Shown: piece after piece, positions 1 through 5,240 of the stretch | How the letters are laid out: each line of letters opens with the position of its first letter | Position numbering within the stretch: position 1 is the first letter of the stretch | Assembly (NCBI GenBank): GCA_023249695.1 | Contig: JAHFCD010000135.1 | Coordinates: forward strand, 1 to 6,606 | Direction: 5' to 3' | DNA length: 6,606 nt | Source of the DNA: Elusimicrobiota bacterium | GTDB taxonomy: Bacteria > Elusimicrobiota > Elusimicrobia > UBA1565 > UBA9628 | The notes under the pieces: generated by a model | Told to the model about the DNA's origin: nothing | Seen by the model: only the letters and a program-made list of their open reading frames with translations | Database searches by the model: none | Program-made: the position numbers and the translations under genes

Positions 1-1
1 C

Positions 2-55
2 GCCGTGGCGTGGTATGTCGCCAACGGCTACGCCAAGACTAAGCCGGTCGCCTGA
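2..55 (+). CDS. 3' end of an epimerase/extended-SDR-like gene (partial)
   Basis: Only the last 17 codons and the TGA stop (53-55) are inside the window. The reading frame gives AVAWYVANGYAKTKPVA. The pattern of a small helix with A-V-x-W-Y/F followed by N-G-Y is typical of the C-terminus of NAD-dependent sugar epimerases and dehydratases of the extended short-chain dehydrogenase family, including the hopanoid-associated epimerase HpnA. That assignment rests on about ten residues and is tentative. The same tail recurs, diverged, at 767-802 and 1443-1496, which supports it being real coding sequence: differences from the third copy often fall at third codon positions and the tail length is identical. 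It runs convergently into the zinc-ribbon remnant on the other strand and overlaps its last codons. It is not possible to tell whether this copy belongs to a complete gene or is itself a fragment. Confidence 0.45.
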   Translation, partial: AVAWYVANGYAKTKPVA

Positions 56-129
56 GCGCTTTTCGCGTTTCCACGCACGAAACGACGATCGCGGCCGATG
101 TCATCAGATAGGAAATGAGGCTGACGATC
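20..129. repeat. Direct repeat, copy A (pairs with 767-876)
   Basis: By eye, 110 bases here align without gaps to 767-876 (constant offset of 747) with about 13 mismatches, close to 88% identity. The repeat contains the last codons of the epimerase-like gene on the plus strand and the last codons of the zinc-ribbon membrane protein on the minus strand. Similarity stops sharply at both ends: bases 2-19 do not match 749-766, and sequence after 129 does not match sequence after 876. Confidence 0.85.
39..128 (-). pseudogene. C-terminal remnant of a zinc-ribbon membrane protein
   Basis: Read on the minus strand, this stretch encodes about 28 residues (starting VSLISYLMTSAA and ending ETRKALRRPA) followed by a TAG stop at 39-41. 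It matches the last 28 residues of the intact protein at 786-1373 with only a few substitutions and no frameshift (VSLVSYLMTTTA at the start, ETRRALRRPA at the end). The rest of the gene, including the zinc ribbon and the earlier membrane segments, is absent. At about base 129 the similarity stops and the 3' end of the 192-aa secreted-protein gene begins. There is no start codon or ribosome-binding site for the fragment, so it is read as a truncated duplicate left behind by rearrangement. Confidence 0.75.
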
Positions 130-707
130 TATAGGCCGGGCTTATCCGAGGGAGCGATCTCTTTGAGGCTTTTGATGAGCCTGCGAAGCGGCGCGTCGTC
201 TTTGGCCGAAGTGAAGATGTAGGTCACCTTCGCCCCCTCCAGGATGACCTGGACCAGGGGCGTGCGCCCCGTGATCGTGAATTTGGCGGCGGGAAAAGGT
301 GAGGCGAATTTTCCCACCGTGCATTTCTCTCCGTTGCGCCGGATCGTTTCGGGGATGACGGCCTTGAGTTCCTTGAGCCCGGCCCGGAAGCGCCCCTGGG
401 GGGTGCGGACCTCGATCGGAGCAACTTCCACGCGCACGATCCCGTTTTCGGCGTAATGCTCCTCCTGCATCCGTCCCGCCGGCGTCCCTTGAGGATAAAA
501 CAGGACCCTCTCCATGGTTTTTTCGGGGTCATCGAAACTCGGCAGCGCCGTGAAGCCTGCCGGATACTCGAGCGTATATCCATAGTTTCCCATGAACAGG
601 CTGACGCCCCTGGCGGTCTTCGCGTCTTTGGCGTCCGCCAGCACCGGCCCCGCCACGACCAGCGCGGCCCCGAGAAACAATCCCAACCCCAGCCCTTTCA
701 TCGCCAT
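129..707 (-). CDS. Secreted protein of unknown function, 192 aa
   Basis: I do not recognise the family. The start is placed at the ATG at 705-707 because GGAGGAA (714-720) lies six bases upstream on the minus strand and because the protein then opens with a clean signal peptide: MAMK, a hydrophobic run GLGLGLFLGAALVVAG, and a likely signal peptidase I site after VLA or ADA near residue 26. An upstream in-frame ATG at 753-755 would only add a polar tail in front of the signal. The mature part contains NYGYTLEYPAGF, a pattern often seen at the beginning of small secreted alpha/beta domains (PsbP-like or DUF1795-like), then alternating strands and a Lys/Arg-rich C-terminal helix (LRRLIKSLKEI). 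There is a single Cys in the mature chain, so no intramolecular disulfide, and no lipobox is visible. Its stop codon (129-131) sits on the edge of the repeated segment, so the gene lies between duplicated fragments of other genes. Expected location is periplasm or outside the cell. Confidence 0.8.
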   Translation of the reverse strand: MAMKGLGLGLFLGAALVVAGPVLADAKDAKTARGVSLFMGNYGYTLEYPAGFTALPSFDDPEKTMERVLFYPQGTPAGRMQEEHYAENGIVRVEVAPIEVRTPQGRFRAGLKELKAVIPETIRRNGEKCTVGKFASPFPAAKFTITGRTPLVQVILEGAKVTYIFTSAKDDAPLRRLIKSLKEIAPSDKPGL

Positions 708-713
708 GTATTC

Positions 714-720
714 TTCCTCC
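714..720 (-). promoter_or_regulatory. Shine-Dalgarno site deciding the start of the 192-aa gene
   Basis: The minus strand reads GGAGGAAGAATACATG. GGAGGAA lies six bases before the ATG at 705-707, good spacing. The second ATG two codons later would be twelve bases away, and the upstream ATG at 755 has no comparable site. Confidence 0.7.
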
Positions 721-766
721 GAGCCGCGGCTCGCACCTGGAGAGTCTATCAGCAACTAACGCGCCG

Positions 767-802
767 GCCAACGGTTGCGCCCAGGCTACGCCGGCCGCCT
801 GA
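767..802 (+). pseudogene. Second copy of the epimerase-like C-terminal tail
   Basis: The plus strand reads A-N-G-C-A-Q-A-T-P-A-A-stop, in register with the tail at 20-55 (ANGYAKTKPVA-stop) with six base differences in 36. The Tyr of NGY has become Cys, and sequence before 767 has no similarity to the gene, so only about 11 codons survive. The tail overlaps the last codons of the intact zinc-ribbon gene on the other strand; selection on that gene may explain why these bases remain. Confidence 0.6.
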
Positions 803-876
803 GCGCTCTTCGCGTTTCCACGTACGAAACGACGATCGCGGTCGTTGTCATCAGATAGGAAACGAGACTGACGGTC
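767..876. repeat. Direct repeat, copy B (pairs with 20-129)
   Basis: This is the partner of the 110-base repeat at 20-129. Here the minus-strand content is part of the intact zinc-ribbon gene (its last 30 or so codons), whereas the plus-strand content is only a stub of the epimerase-like gene. Confidence 0.85.
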
Positions 877-1373
877 AAGAGCCTCTCGGTCGCGCGCACG
901 AGAAGACTCGATGAATCGACCTTCATCACGCCGAAGACAAGGGTGTATCCGAGGCTGTCGATGTATCCCGGCAGCAAGAGGATGTACGCCACGACGCTGA
1001 CGAGCTGAAGACGGGCCAGGAGCCCCATATGAGGCTTGGCCGCGCCCTGTGCGATGAGAGACCGGATGATGTAGCGAGTGCCGATCATGCCGGCGAGCCC
1101 GATGAACATCATCGGAATCGCAATGACGAGCATCAGCGTCTTTATCACCGAATCGACGACGAGGAAGAAAGCCAGCGCGAGCAGGGCGCGCCAGCTTATC
1201 GGAGCCGCCCATCCCAGGTTCGCCTTCGTCGGGGCTTGCGCGGGCGCCGGGATTATGTCGACCCTTGCCGGCGCAGGAGACAGAGACCTTTTGCAGTGCC
1301 AGCAGACTCCGGGAGTTCCGACGGTACGGACATCAGCGCTGCAATGCGGGCACAGTGAGAACTCTTGGGGCAT
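786..1373 (-). CDS. Zinc-ribbon membrane protein, 195 aa
   Basis: The N-terminus carries a short zinc-ribbon: C8-P-H-C11 and C24-W-H-C27, a pair of CxxC knuckles that would bind one zinc ion. A Pro/Ala-rich linker (about residues 32-52) joins it to a hydrophobic region with roughly three or four membrane segments (about 62-100, 120-150 and 165-186). The protein ends in a basic tail, ETRRALRRPA. This layout (cytosolic zinc ribbon followed by a small membrane domain) is common among uncharacterised bacterial membrane proteins, and I cannot name a function. The start ATG (1371-1373) is chosen because the zinc ribbon begins immediately after it. No good Shine-Dalgarno sequence precedes it; instead two small inverted repeats lie directly upstream. 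The stop overlaps the tail of the epimerase-like stub on the plus strand by 17 bases (786-802). A truncated paralogue of the C-terminus is present at 39-128. Confidence 0.8.
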   Translation of the reverse strand: MPQEFSLCPHCSADVRTVGTPGVCWHCKRSLSPAPARVDIIPAPAQAPTKANLGWAAPISWRALLALAFFLVVDSVIKTLMLVIAIPMMFIGLAGMIGTRYIIRSLIAQGAAKPHMGLLARLQLVSVVAYILLLPGYIDSLGYTLVFGVMKVDSSSLLVRATERLLTVSLVSYLMTTTAIVVSYVETRRALRRPA

Positions 1374-1375
1374 CG

Positions 1376-1414
1376 GGGCTTAGCTTAGCCCTTAACCGGG
1401 CAAAAGAAAAGCCC
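1376..1414 (-). promoter_or_regulatory. Two small inverted repeats just upstream of the zinc-ribbon start
   Basis: GGGCT (1376-1380) pairs with AGCCC (1387-1391) across a six-base loop, and GGGC (1398-1401) pairs with GCCC (1411-1414) across an A-rich nine-base loop. On the minus strand both would lie in the 5' untranslated region, the first only two bases from the ATG. Stems are short, so this is weak evidence for either translation control or a relic of a terminator. Confidence 0.25.
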
Positions 1415-1442
1415 TTGCTCAGCCAAGATCGCGCTCAAGGAC

Positions 1443-1496
1443 GCGGTCGAGTGGTATATCGCCAACGGCTACGCGAAAGCTCCGTCGGCGGCTTGA
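1443..1496 (+). pseudogene. Third copy of the epimerase-like C-terminal tail
   Basis: The plus strand reads AVEWYIANGYAKAPSAA-stop, the same length as the window's first tail (AVAWYVANGYAKTKPVA) and about three quarters identical at the base level (13 differences in 54). Many changes are at third codon positions, which fits divergence while still coding, that is, a tail derived from a paralogue rather than a recent exact copy. The frame can be followed back to about 1422 (AKIALKD), which also suits the family, but a stop at 1386-1388 and the zinc-ribbon gene's 5' end lie just before it. No start codon, ribosome-binding site or Rossmann-fold coding remains. It is therefore a 3' stub of a gene. 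Confidence 0.65.
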
Positions 1497-1562
1497 GCGC
1501 CTTGGGCCCATCGCCCCGCGCCCCTAGAGCTTAAGGCCCTCGTTGCCGCGCCGTCAGTGCGG

Positions 1563-1580
1563 TATCATTACTTCAATAAT
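1563..1580 (+). promoter_or_regulatory. Candidate -10 region(s) for the 610-aa gene
   Basis: This is the only AT-rich island in the 197-base gap before the gene. It contains TATCAT (1563-1568) and AATAAT (1575-1580), each resembling a sigma-70 -10 box. TTGCCG at 1543-1548 resembles a -35 box but is 14 bases from the first and 26 from the second, so neither pairing is canonical. Position is what favours it: transcription starting at about 1575-1588 would give a leader of roughly 105-120 bases containing the stems described below. Confidence 0.3.
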
Positions 1581-1588
1581 CTCTGTAG

Positions 1589-1673
1589 CCTGGGGGATTG
1601 ACCCTGGGGTATCCACGATCCGGCCTTAACCGGATGAGTCCAGGGAAGAGGCGAAGCCTCCTCCCCTTTTTTT
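1589..1673 (+). promoter_or_regulatory. Candidate structured leader / attenuator
   Basis: Three pairings are visible in the RNA. CCCTGG (1602-1607) can pair with CCAGGG (1640-1645). Inside it, ATCCGG (1618-1623) pairs with CCGGAT (1630-1635) around a six-base loop. GGG at 1643-1645 also forms the base of the terminator stem that follows, so the outer helix and the full terminator cannot both form. CCTGG at 1589-1593 is a second possible partner for CCAGG. Mutually exclusive helices ending in an intrinsic terminator just before a start codon are the layout of riboswitches and attenuators. I compared it mentally with common classes (TPP, SAM, cobalamin, FMN, glycine, c-di-GMP, fluoride, ZTP, preQ1, guanidine) and recognised none of their conserved cores. 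Confidence 0.4.
1643..1673 (+). terminator. Intrinsic terminator in the leader of the 610-aa gene
   Basis: GGGAAGAGGC (1643-1652) pairs with GCCTCCTCCC (1656-1665) with one A-C mismatch and a GAA loop, followed after one base by seven consecutive T residues (1667-1673). It is the clearest terminator in the window. The gene start codon follows only 20 bases after the T run. It could end transcripts coming from the left, but since no promoter fits between it and the gene, it should also act on the gene's own transcript. Confidence 0.75.
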
Positions 1674-1683
1674 GTGCCCTCTC

Positions 1684-1688
1684 AAGGA
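1684..1688 (+). promoter_or_regulatory. Shine-Dalgarno site for the 610-aa gene
   Basis: AAGGA lies five bases before the ATG at 1694-1696 and decides the start. Earlier in-frame candidates (ATG at 1634, TTG at 1598) have no such site and would place the terminator hairpin inside the coding sequence. Confidence 0.55.
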
Positions 1689-1693
1689 TAATC

Positions 1694-3526
1694 ATGAACC
1701 GCTATCTCGCCGGATCGCTCCTTTGCCTCGCGCTGGCCTCTTCGCAAAGCTTCGCCGGCGTGCCTCGGTCCGCCGCCGACCCCCACGGGAAGCTTGCCAG
1801 TGAGATCGAAGATCCGGAATTGAGACAGGTCACCGCGCGGCTGCTGCGCGAGAAAGGACGGAACTATAAGAAGGAGGCCATCAAGATTCTTCGGGCGGAC
1901 GGCGAATATTTCGATCACGGCCGCGTCGAGGTGACGGGCTTCATGTCCAGCGACAACACGGACGAATCGAATCCGTCGATCGCCGACAAGCAGATCAAGC
2001 CGTCTTTTTCGGTCGAAGGATCGGCCCCCCGTCTGGAGAACGCCAAGAAATGGTTGCAATGGGGCATAGCCTTTCCAGGGATCGCCGGCGGGTCCGCCAG
2101 CTCGATCGCCGGCGGAATCCCACCCGCTGTCGTAGCTGATATCAGTCTCGATTACCTGGAGGTGACGGCGGCCATGCGCGGCGAAACGACCGCGCGCGCC
2201 AAGGCCAAGCTGGCGTCCTATAAAAACAAGGAGATAGAGGAGCTCGCCGCCCACAGCTGGGGCACCGAGCTGGTCTACGCCGCGATCCTCAACGGGGAGA
2301 TCCGCCCGCCCAAGAAGCTGATCGTCACGGGGGTGCCCGACGACGACCGCTGGAAATGGGAGAGCCTGGCGGCGCGGACCGGGACGGAAGTCCATTGGGT
2401 CCGGGCGCCGAACGACCTGGTCGCCGCGGGGGGCGCGAAGCTCGCTAAATTCGTGACGCGCGACGTGGACTTCCTGGCGAAATGGGCGGCCGCATGCAGC
2501 GCCAGGCCCGAAACCTGTCCCGCTCACAGCCGCCAGACCGAGGGCGTGATCTTCGAGGAAATCGGGGATAACCCGGGAACCTTGGGGCATGATCGCCTGG
2601 CCTATTTCGACATCCTGATGCAAGCCGAGCATCCGATCATGGGCACGCGCGACGAATTGCGCTCCGCCCAGGACGCGAGGGTGGCGGCCGCGACCCGCGA
2701 GGTCGAGCAGTCCTCCCTGGAAGACGCCCTCGGGGAAGCGCGCGAGATCGTCGCCCAGGCCCGCGCGCAGGCCGAAATCGCCCGCGGCGATCATGACCAG
2801 CGGCTGCGGGACGCTTATCTCTCTCTGGCCGAACGAACTTGCGCTTTTCCGGGGAGCGTGACCCAGGCGGAACTGGACGCTCTTCCTCCCCCGCGAAAAA
2901 AGGAGAGCGTCGACACGACGTTCTACGGCCTCGGGGATTGCCCCACGCGGGTGTATGAACAGCTGACCCTCGGCGCGAACGCGGACGACCTACGGAGGAC
3001 GGCGACGCCGGTCGTGGCGGTCGACGCCAAGCCGTGGACACCGACGGTCGTCGCCTCCGTCACACCCGCGCCGGCCTTCTCGTACGCTTTCCCCGAGCTG
3101 AAGGACTATGCGATAAGGGCTTGCCAGTCGCCCGACCAAATCCGTTTCGAGAGCATCCTGATCCCGTATTACGACTACTCCTTCGCGGCGTATGACAACG
3201 ATCTCGCCCGGAGCATGGCGGCGGGAATGCACGACTGCTCGTATCTGCTTTTCTATAAGCTGATCGAATACATCCGCGCCGACTATTGGAACCAGACGGA
3301 CCCCCGCTGGGTTCGGAGCATAGTGGCCTCCTATTCCGTCGCGGCTCCGGGCAACTCGAACGGCAATTATGCCCCCCCGTCGGGCGGCGGCCGAACCGGA
3401 GGAAGCGAAGGAGGCACGATAGTGACTCCGCCCCCGCCTCCCGCCCATGACGCCGAGGGCGAGGCTCTGCGGCAGCTTCAGGAAATCGAGCGGCGAAAGC
3501 GGTGGAATCTGCGGCCTGTCCTATAA
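1694..3526 (+). CDS. Large exported protein, possible alpha/beta-hydrolase-like domain, 610 aa
   Basis: I do not recognise the family. With the start at 1694 the protein opens with a standard signal peptide: MNRY, a hydrophobic core LAGSLLCLALAS, and a likely cleavage after SQSFA near residue 21. Residues about 115-155 are Gly/Ala-rich and hydrophobic. LAAHSWGTELVYAA around S188 looks like the nucleophile elbow of an alpha/beta hydrolase (H-S-x-G in place of G-x-S-x-G), followed at plausible distances by APNDLVA (D241) and LGHDRLAYF (H299), which could complete a Ser-Asp-His triad. Residues about 317-378 are charged and Ala-rich, probably helical or coiled coil. The C-terminal part has a Tyr-rich block (IPYYDYSFAAYD), scattered Cys that could form disulfides outside the cytoplasm, a Gly/Pro linker (about 560-585, with five Pro in a row) and a short basic helix at the end. 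The gene stands alone, with its own leader and a 72-base gap to the next gene. Hydrolase activity is an inference from motif spacing only. Confidence 0.75.
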   Translation: MNRYLAGSLLCLALASSQSFAGVPRSAADPHGKLASEIEDPELRQVTARLLREKGRNYKKEAIKILRADGEYFDHGRVEVTGFMSSDNTDESNPSIADKQIKPSFSVEGSAPRLENAKKWLQWGIAFPGIAGGSASSIAGGIPPAVVADISLDYLEVTAAMRGETTARAKAKLASYKNKEIEELAAHSWGTELVYAAILNGEIRPPKKLIVTGVPDDDRWKWESLAARTGTEVHWVRAPNDLVAAGGAKLAKFVTRDVDFLAKWAAACSARPETCPAHSRQTEGVIFEEIGDNPGTLGHDRLAYFDILMQAEHPIMGTRDELRSAQDARVAAATREVEQSSLEDALGEAREIVAQARAQAEIARGDHDQRLRDAYLSLAERTCAFPGSVTQAELDALPPPRKKESVDTTFYGLGDCPTRVYEQLTLGANADDLRRTATPVVAVDAKPWTPTVVASVTPAPAFSYAFPELKDYAIRACQSPDQIRFESILIPYYDYSFAAYDNDLARSMAAGMHDCSYLLFYKLIEYIRADYWNQTDPRWVRSIVASYSVAAPGNSNGNYAPPSGGGRTGGSEGGTIVTPPPPPAHDAEGEALRQLQEIERRKRWNLRPVL

Positions 3527-3584
3527 GGCGGCTAAAACACGCTTTATTTCGCAAAACGGGCGTCCCGGACCGTCGAGAAAATGG

Positions 3585-3590
3585 GATAAT
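3585..3590 (+). promoter_or_regulatory. Candidate -10 box for the phosphorylase-ispA-dxs operon
   Basis: GATAAT differs from TATAAT at one base and ends eight bases before the ATG at 3599-3601. Transcription would start at about 3597-3599, on or next to the start codon, giving a leaderless message. No good -35 box is seen 16-18 bases upstream (the region reads GTCCCGG). Confidence 0.4.
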
Positions 3591-3598
3591 GTAGTGAC

Positions 3599-4330
3599 AT
3601 GGCCATTTTGATGGAAGATTCGATCGAAACCGACGCCGCTCCGCGCGCCGCCCTCCCTAAAACGCCGATTCTCATCACCGCCGCGACCAGGTGGGAGGCA
3701 GGGCCGTTGGCTAAGGCCCTTAAGCTGGAATCCTCGGGCGACGGCGGATATGAAGGCCTCGTGGGCGGCCGCCGCGTCGTGCTGGTGAAGACCGGGATCG
3801 GAGCCAAGACCACGACGGACAAGCTGAACGGCTTGAACGGCAGCGAATGGCTGCTCGTCATCAGCGCCGGACTTTGCGGCTCGATGCAGAAGGACGTCCG
3901 CCACGGACATGTGATCGCCGACGTGCGCGAGGTGGAATTCGATTTCGTCGGCCTCCTTCGCGAGACGGCGCAGCGTCTCGAGATCCCCTTCCACTTCGGC
4001 AAGATTTTGCACACGAATATCGTCCTGAAGCCCGACGCCAAGCTCGCGCTCGGCGTGGAGCAGCGGGCGATCGCGTGCGACATGGAAACGGCGGCGGTCC
4101 GGCGCTGGACCGACGGCAAGACCCCGGCCATCGCCGTGCGGGTGGTTTTGGACGATCTCGACGAAGAGATCACCACGACGTTCCCGGAAGGCGAAGATGC
4201 CTTGTCCCTTGCGCGCTTCGCGCGCGACAACGCGGCCTCGCTTCCCGCCCTGATTAGAACCGGCTTCCGCTCGTCGCGCGCGATGAAGACCCTCGGCAAA
4301 TTCCTGACGGCGTACCTGGAGACCCTGTGA
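3599..4330 (+). CDS. Nucleoside phosphorylase/nucleosidase superfamily protein, 243 aa
   Basis: This looks like a member of the purine nucleoside phosphorylase / MTA-SAH nucleosidase superfamily (Pfam phosphorylase superfamily). Seen in the sequence: a first strand and acid, ILITAATRWEAGPL (E33, the place of the conserved N-terminal Glu); VKTGIGAK (64-70), matching the G-x-G segment; LLVISAGLCGS (85-95), the Gly-rich strand-turn; CDMETAAV with D161-M-E163, the residues that contact ribose; and AVRVVLDDLDEE with D185, the position of the purine-protonating Asp. Length fits the family. Within the superfamily, the R-V-V-L-D-D-x-D ending and the isoprenoid neighbours fit HpnG-type enzymes, which remove adenine from adenosylhopane, better than MTA/SAH nucleosidase, but futalosine hydrolase or another nucleosidase is possible. 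Expected to be cytosolic. There is no real Shine-Dalgarno site before the ATG; the promoter-like GATAAT is so close that the message may be leaderless. Residues 1-22 form an extra, poorly conserved-looking leader to the domain. Its stop overlaps the next start by four bases (GTGA). Confidence 0.8.
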   Translation: MAILMEDSIETDAAPRAALPKTPILITAATRWEAGPLAKALKLESSGDGGYEGLVGGRRVVLVKTGIGAKTTTDKLNGLNGSEWLLVISAGLCGSMQKDVRHGHVIADVREVEFDFVGLLRETAQRLEIPFHFGKILHTNIVLKPDAKLALGVEQRAIACDMETAAVRRWTDGKTPAIAVRVVLDDLDEEITTTFPEGEDALSLARFARDNAASLPALIRTGFRSSRAMKTLGKFLTAYLETL

Positions 4331-5238
4331 ACGCCTCTTTGTCCCGCGCGATGGAGAAGAACACGGCGTCGGTGGACGCCGCGATGGAAAAGCTCCTCGC
4401 CCCCACCCCCGATCTCCCCGAGTCGATCCGCAAGGCGATGCGCTACTCGCTGTTCGCCGGCGGCAAGCGCCTGCGCCCGACCCTCGTTCTCGAGGCCGCG
4501 GAGTGCTGCGGCCTTACCGCCAAGAAGGCGCTCAAGACCGCCGCCGCGCTCGAGATGATCCACACCTATTCGCTGATCCACGACGACCTCCCCGCGATGG
4601 ACGACGATGACCTGCGCCGCGGCAAGCCCACGAACCACAAGGTGTTCGGCGAGGCGATGGCGATCCTCGCGGGCGACGGCCTGCTCACGAAGGCGTTCGA
4701 GGCCGCGGCGGAGAACGCCGCCGACCTGAAGCTCAAGGGCCGCGAGGCCGCGGAGCTGATCCGCCTCATCGCGTACGGCGCCGGCGGAGAGGGCATGGTC
4801 GGCGGGCAGGTCGCGGATCTCGCGGCTGAAGGCCTCGGCAAGAAGCTTTCGAAGGCTTCAGCCACCCGCCTTCTCGAATCAATCCATAGGCGCAAGACCG
4901 GCGCGCTCATCGTCGCGTCGCTCGACGCGGGCGCCGTGATGGCCGGAGCGTCCGACGCCAAGCGCGAGGCGCTTCGCTCCTACGGCGAGTGCATCGGCCT
5001 CGCCTTCCAGATCGCCGACGACGTCCTCGACGTGGTCGGCGACAAGAAGAAGATGGGCAAGCGCGGCAGCGACCGCGACAACGACAAGCTGACCTACGCC
5101 TCGCTGTACGGCGTGGACGGCGCGCGCGCGAAGGCCCGCGCCCTCGTCGAGATGGCGCACGCGAATCTGGAGACTTTCGGACGCAAGGCCGAGACCTTGC
5201 ACGAGCTGGCCGACTACATCATCGAACGGGATAAATGA
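4327..5238 (+). CDS. ispA: Farnesyl/geranylgeranyl diphosphate synthase (type II, bacterial)
   Basis: The enzyme condenses dimethylallyl diphosphate with isopentenyl diphosphate head-to-tail to make farnesyl diphosphate (possibly a longer chain) in the cytosol. The family signature is complete: GGKRLRP (45-51) for diphosphate binding; the first Asp-rich motif D86-D-L-P-A-M-D92 with the two-residue insertion of bacterial enzymes; the following DLRRGKPTNH; GGQVADL in the middle; and the second Asp-rich motif A-D231-D-V-L-D235, then D-K-L-T-Y. Tyr81, five residues before the first motif, is the aromatic residue expected for C15 products in enzymes like E. coli IspA (HxYSLIHDDLPAMDDDDLRRG). Length of 303 aa is normal. 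The GTG start is chosen because it forms a four-base GTGA overlap with the upstream stop and GGAGA (4318-4322) lies just before it; an ATG eight codons in has no ribosome site. The next gene, dxs, begins two bases after the stop or overlaps it, so the three genes are almost certainly cotranscribed. Confidence 0.93.
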   Translation: MNASLSRAMEKNTASVDAAMEKLLAPTPDLPESIRKAMRYSLFAGGKRLRPTLVLEAAECCGLTAKKALKTAAALEMIHTYSLIHDDLPAMDDDDLRRGKPTNHKVFGEAMAILAGDGLLTKAFEAAAENAADLKLKGREAAELIRLIAYGAGGEGMVGGQVADLAAEGLGKKLSKASATRLLESIHRRKTGALIVASLDAGAVMAGASDAKREALRSYGECIGLAFQIADDVLDVVGDKKKMGKRGSDRDNDKLTYASLYGVDGARAKARALVEMAHANLETFGRKAETLHELADYIIERDK

Positions 5239-5240
5239 AC

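Noticed and set aside
721..732. Perfect 12-base palindrome GAGCCGCGGCTC upstream of the 192-aa gene's ribosome site
   Set aside because: A palindrome of this length is expected about once or twice by chance in a GC-rich window of this size. No second copy or operator-like repeat was seen.
1..1500. Insertion sequence or transposon explaining the repeats
   Set aside because: No transposase coding, terminal inverted repeats or target-site duplications are visible. The repeats consist of ordinary gene ends.
456..1534. Several plus-strand open frames of 89-152 codons
   Set aside because: They lie opposite the secreted and zinc-ribbon genes, are Arg-rich, lack ribosome sites and show no domain pattern.
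1630..1660. Resemblance to a hammerhead ribozyme core (CGGATGAGTCC followed by GCGAAG)
   Set aside because: The invariant CUGAUGA reads CGGATGA here (U replaced by G), the second helix does not close with GGAC, and GAAA is absent. The same bases are better explained by the terminator stem.
1374..1693. CRISPR array, tRNA or other known RNA gene in the longest gene-free stretch
   Set aside because: No regularly spaced repeats, no cloverleaf with T-arm sequence, and no SRP, tmRNA or 6S signature were found. Only the gene stub and the leader elements already described are present.
1682..2794. Open frame of 370 codons on the minus strand
   Set aside because: It is antisense to the exported 610-aa protein, which has a signal peptide and ribosome site. 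The minus product has neither.
3544..4638. Open frame of 364 codons on the minus strand
   Set aside because: It is antisense to the phosphorylase and ispA, whose plus-strand frames have recognisable motifs and overlapping start-stop signals. No family pattern is visible in the minus product.
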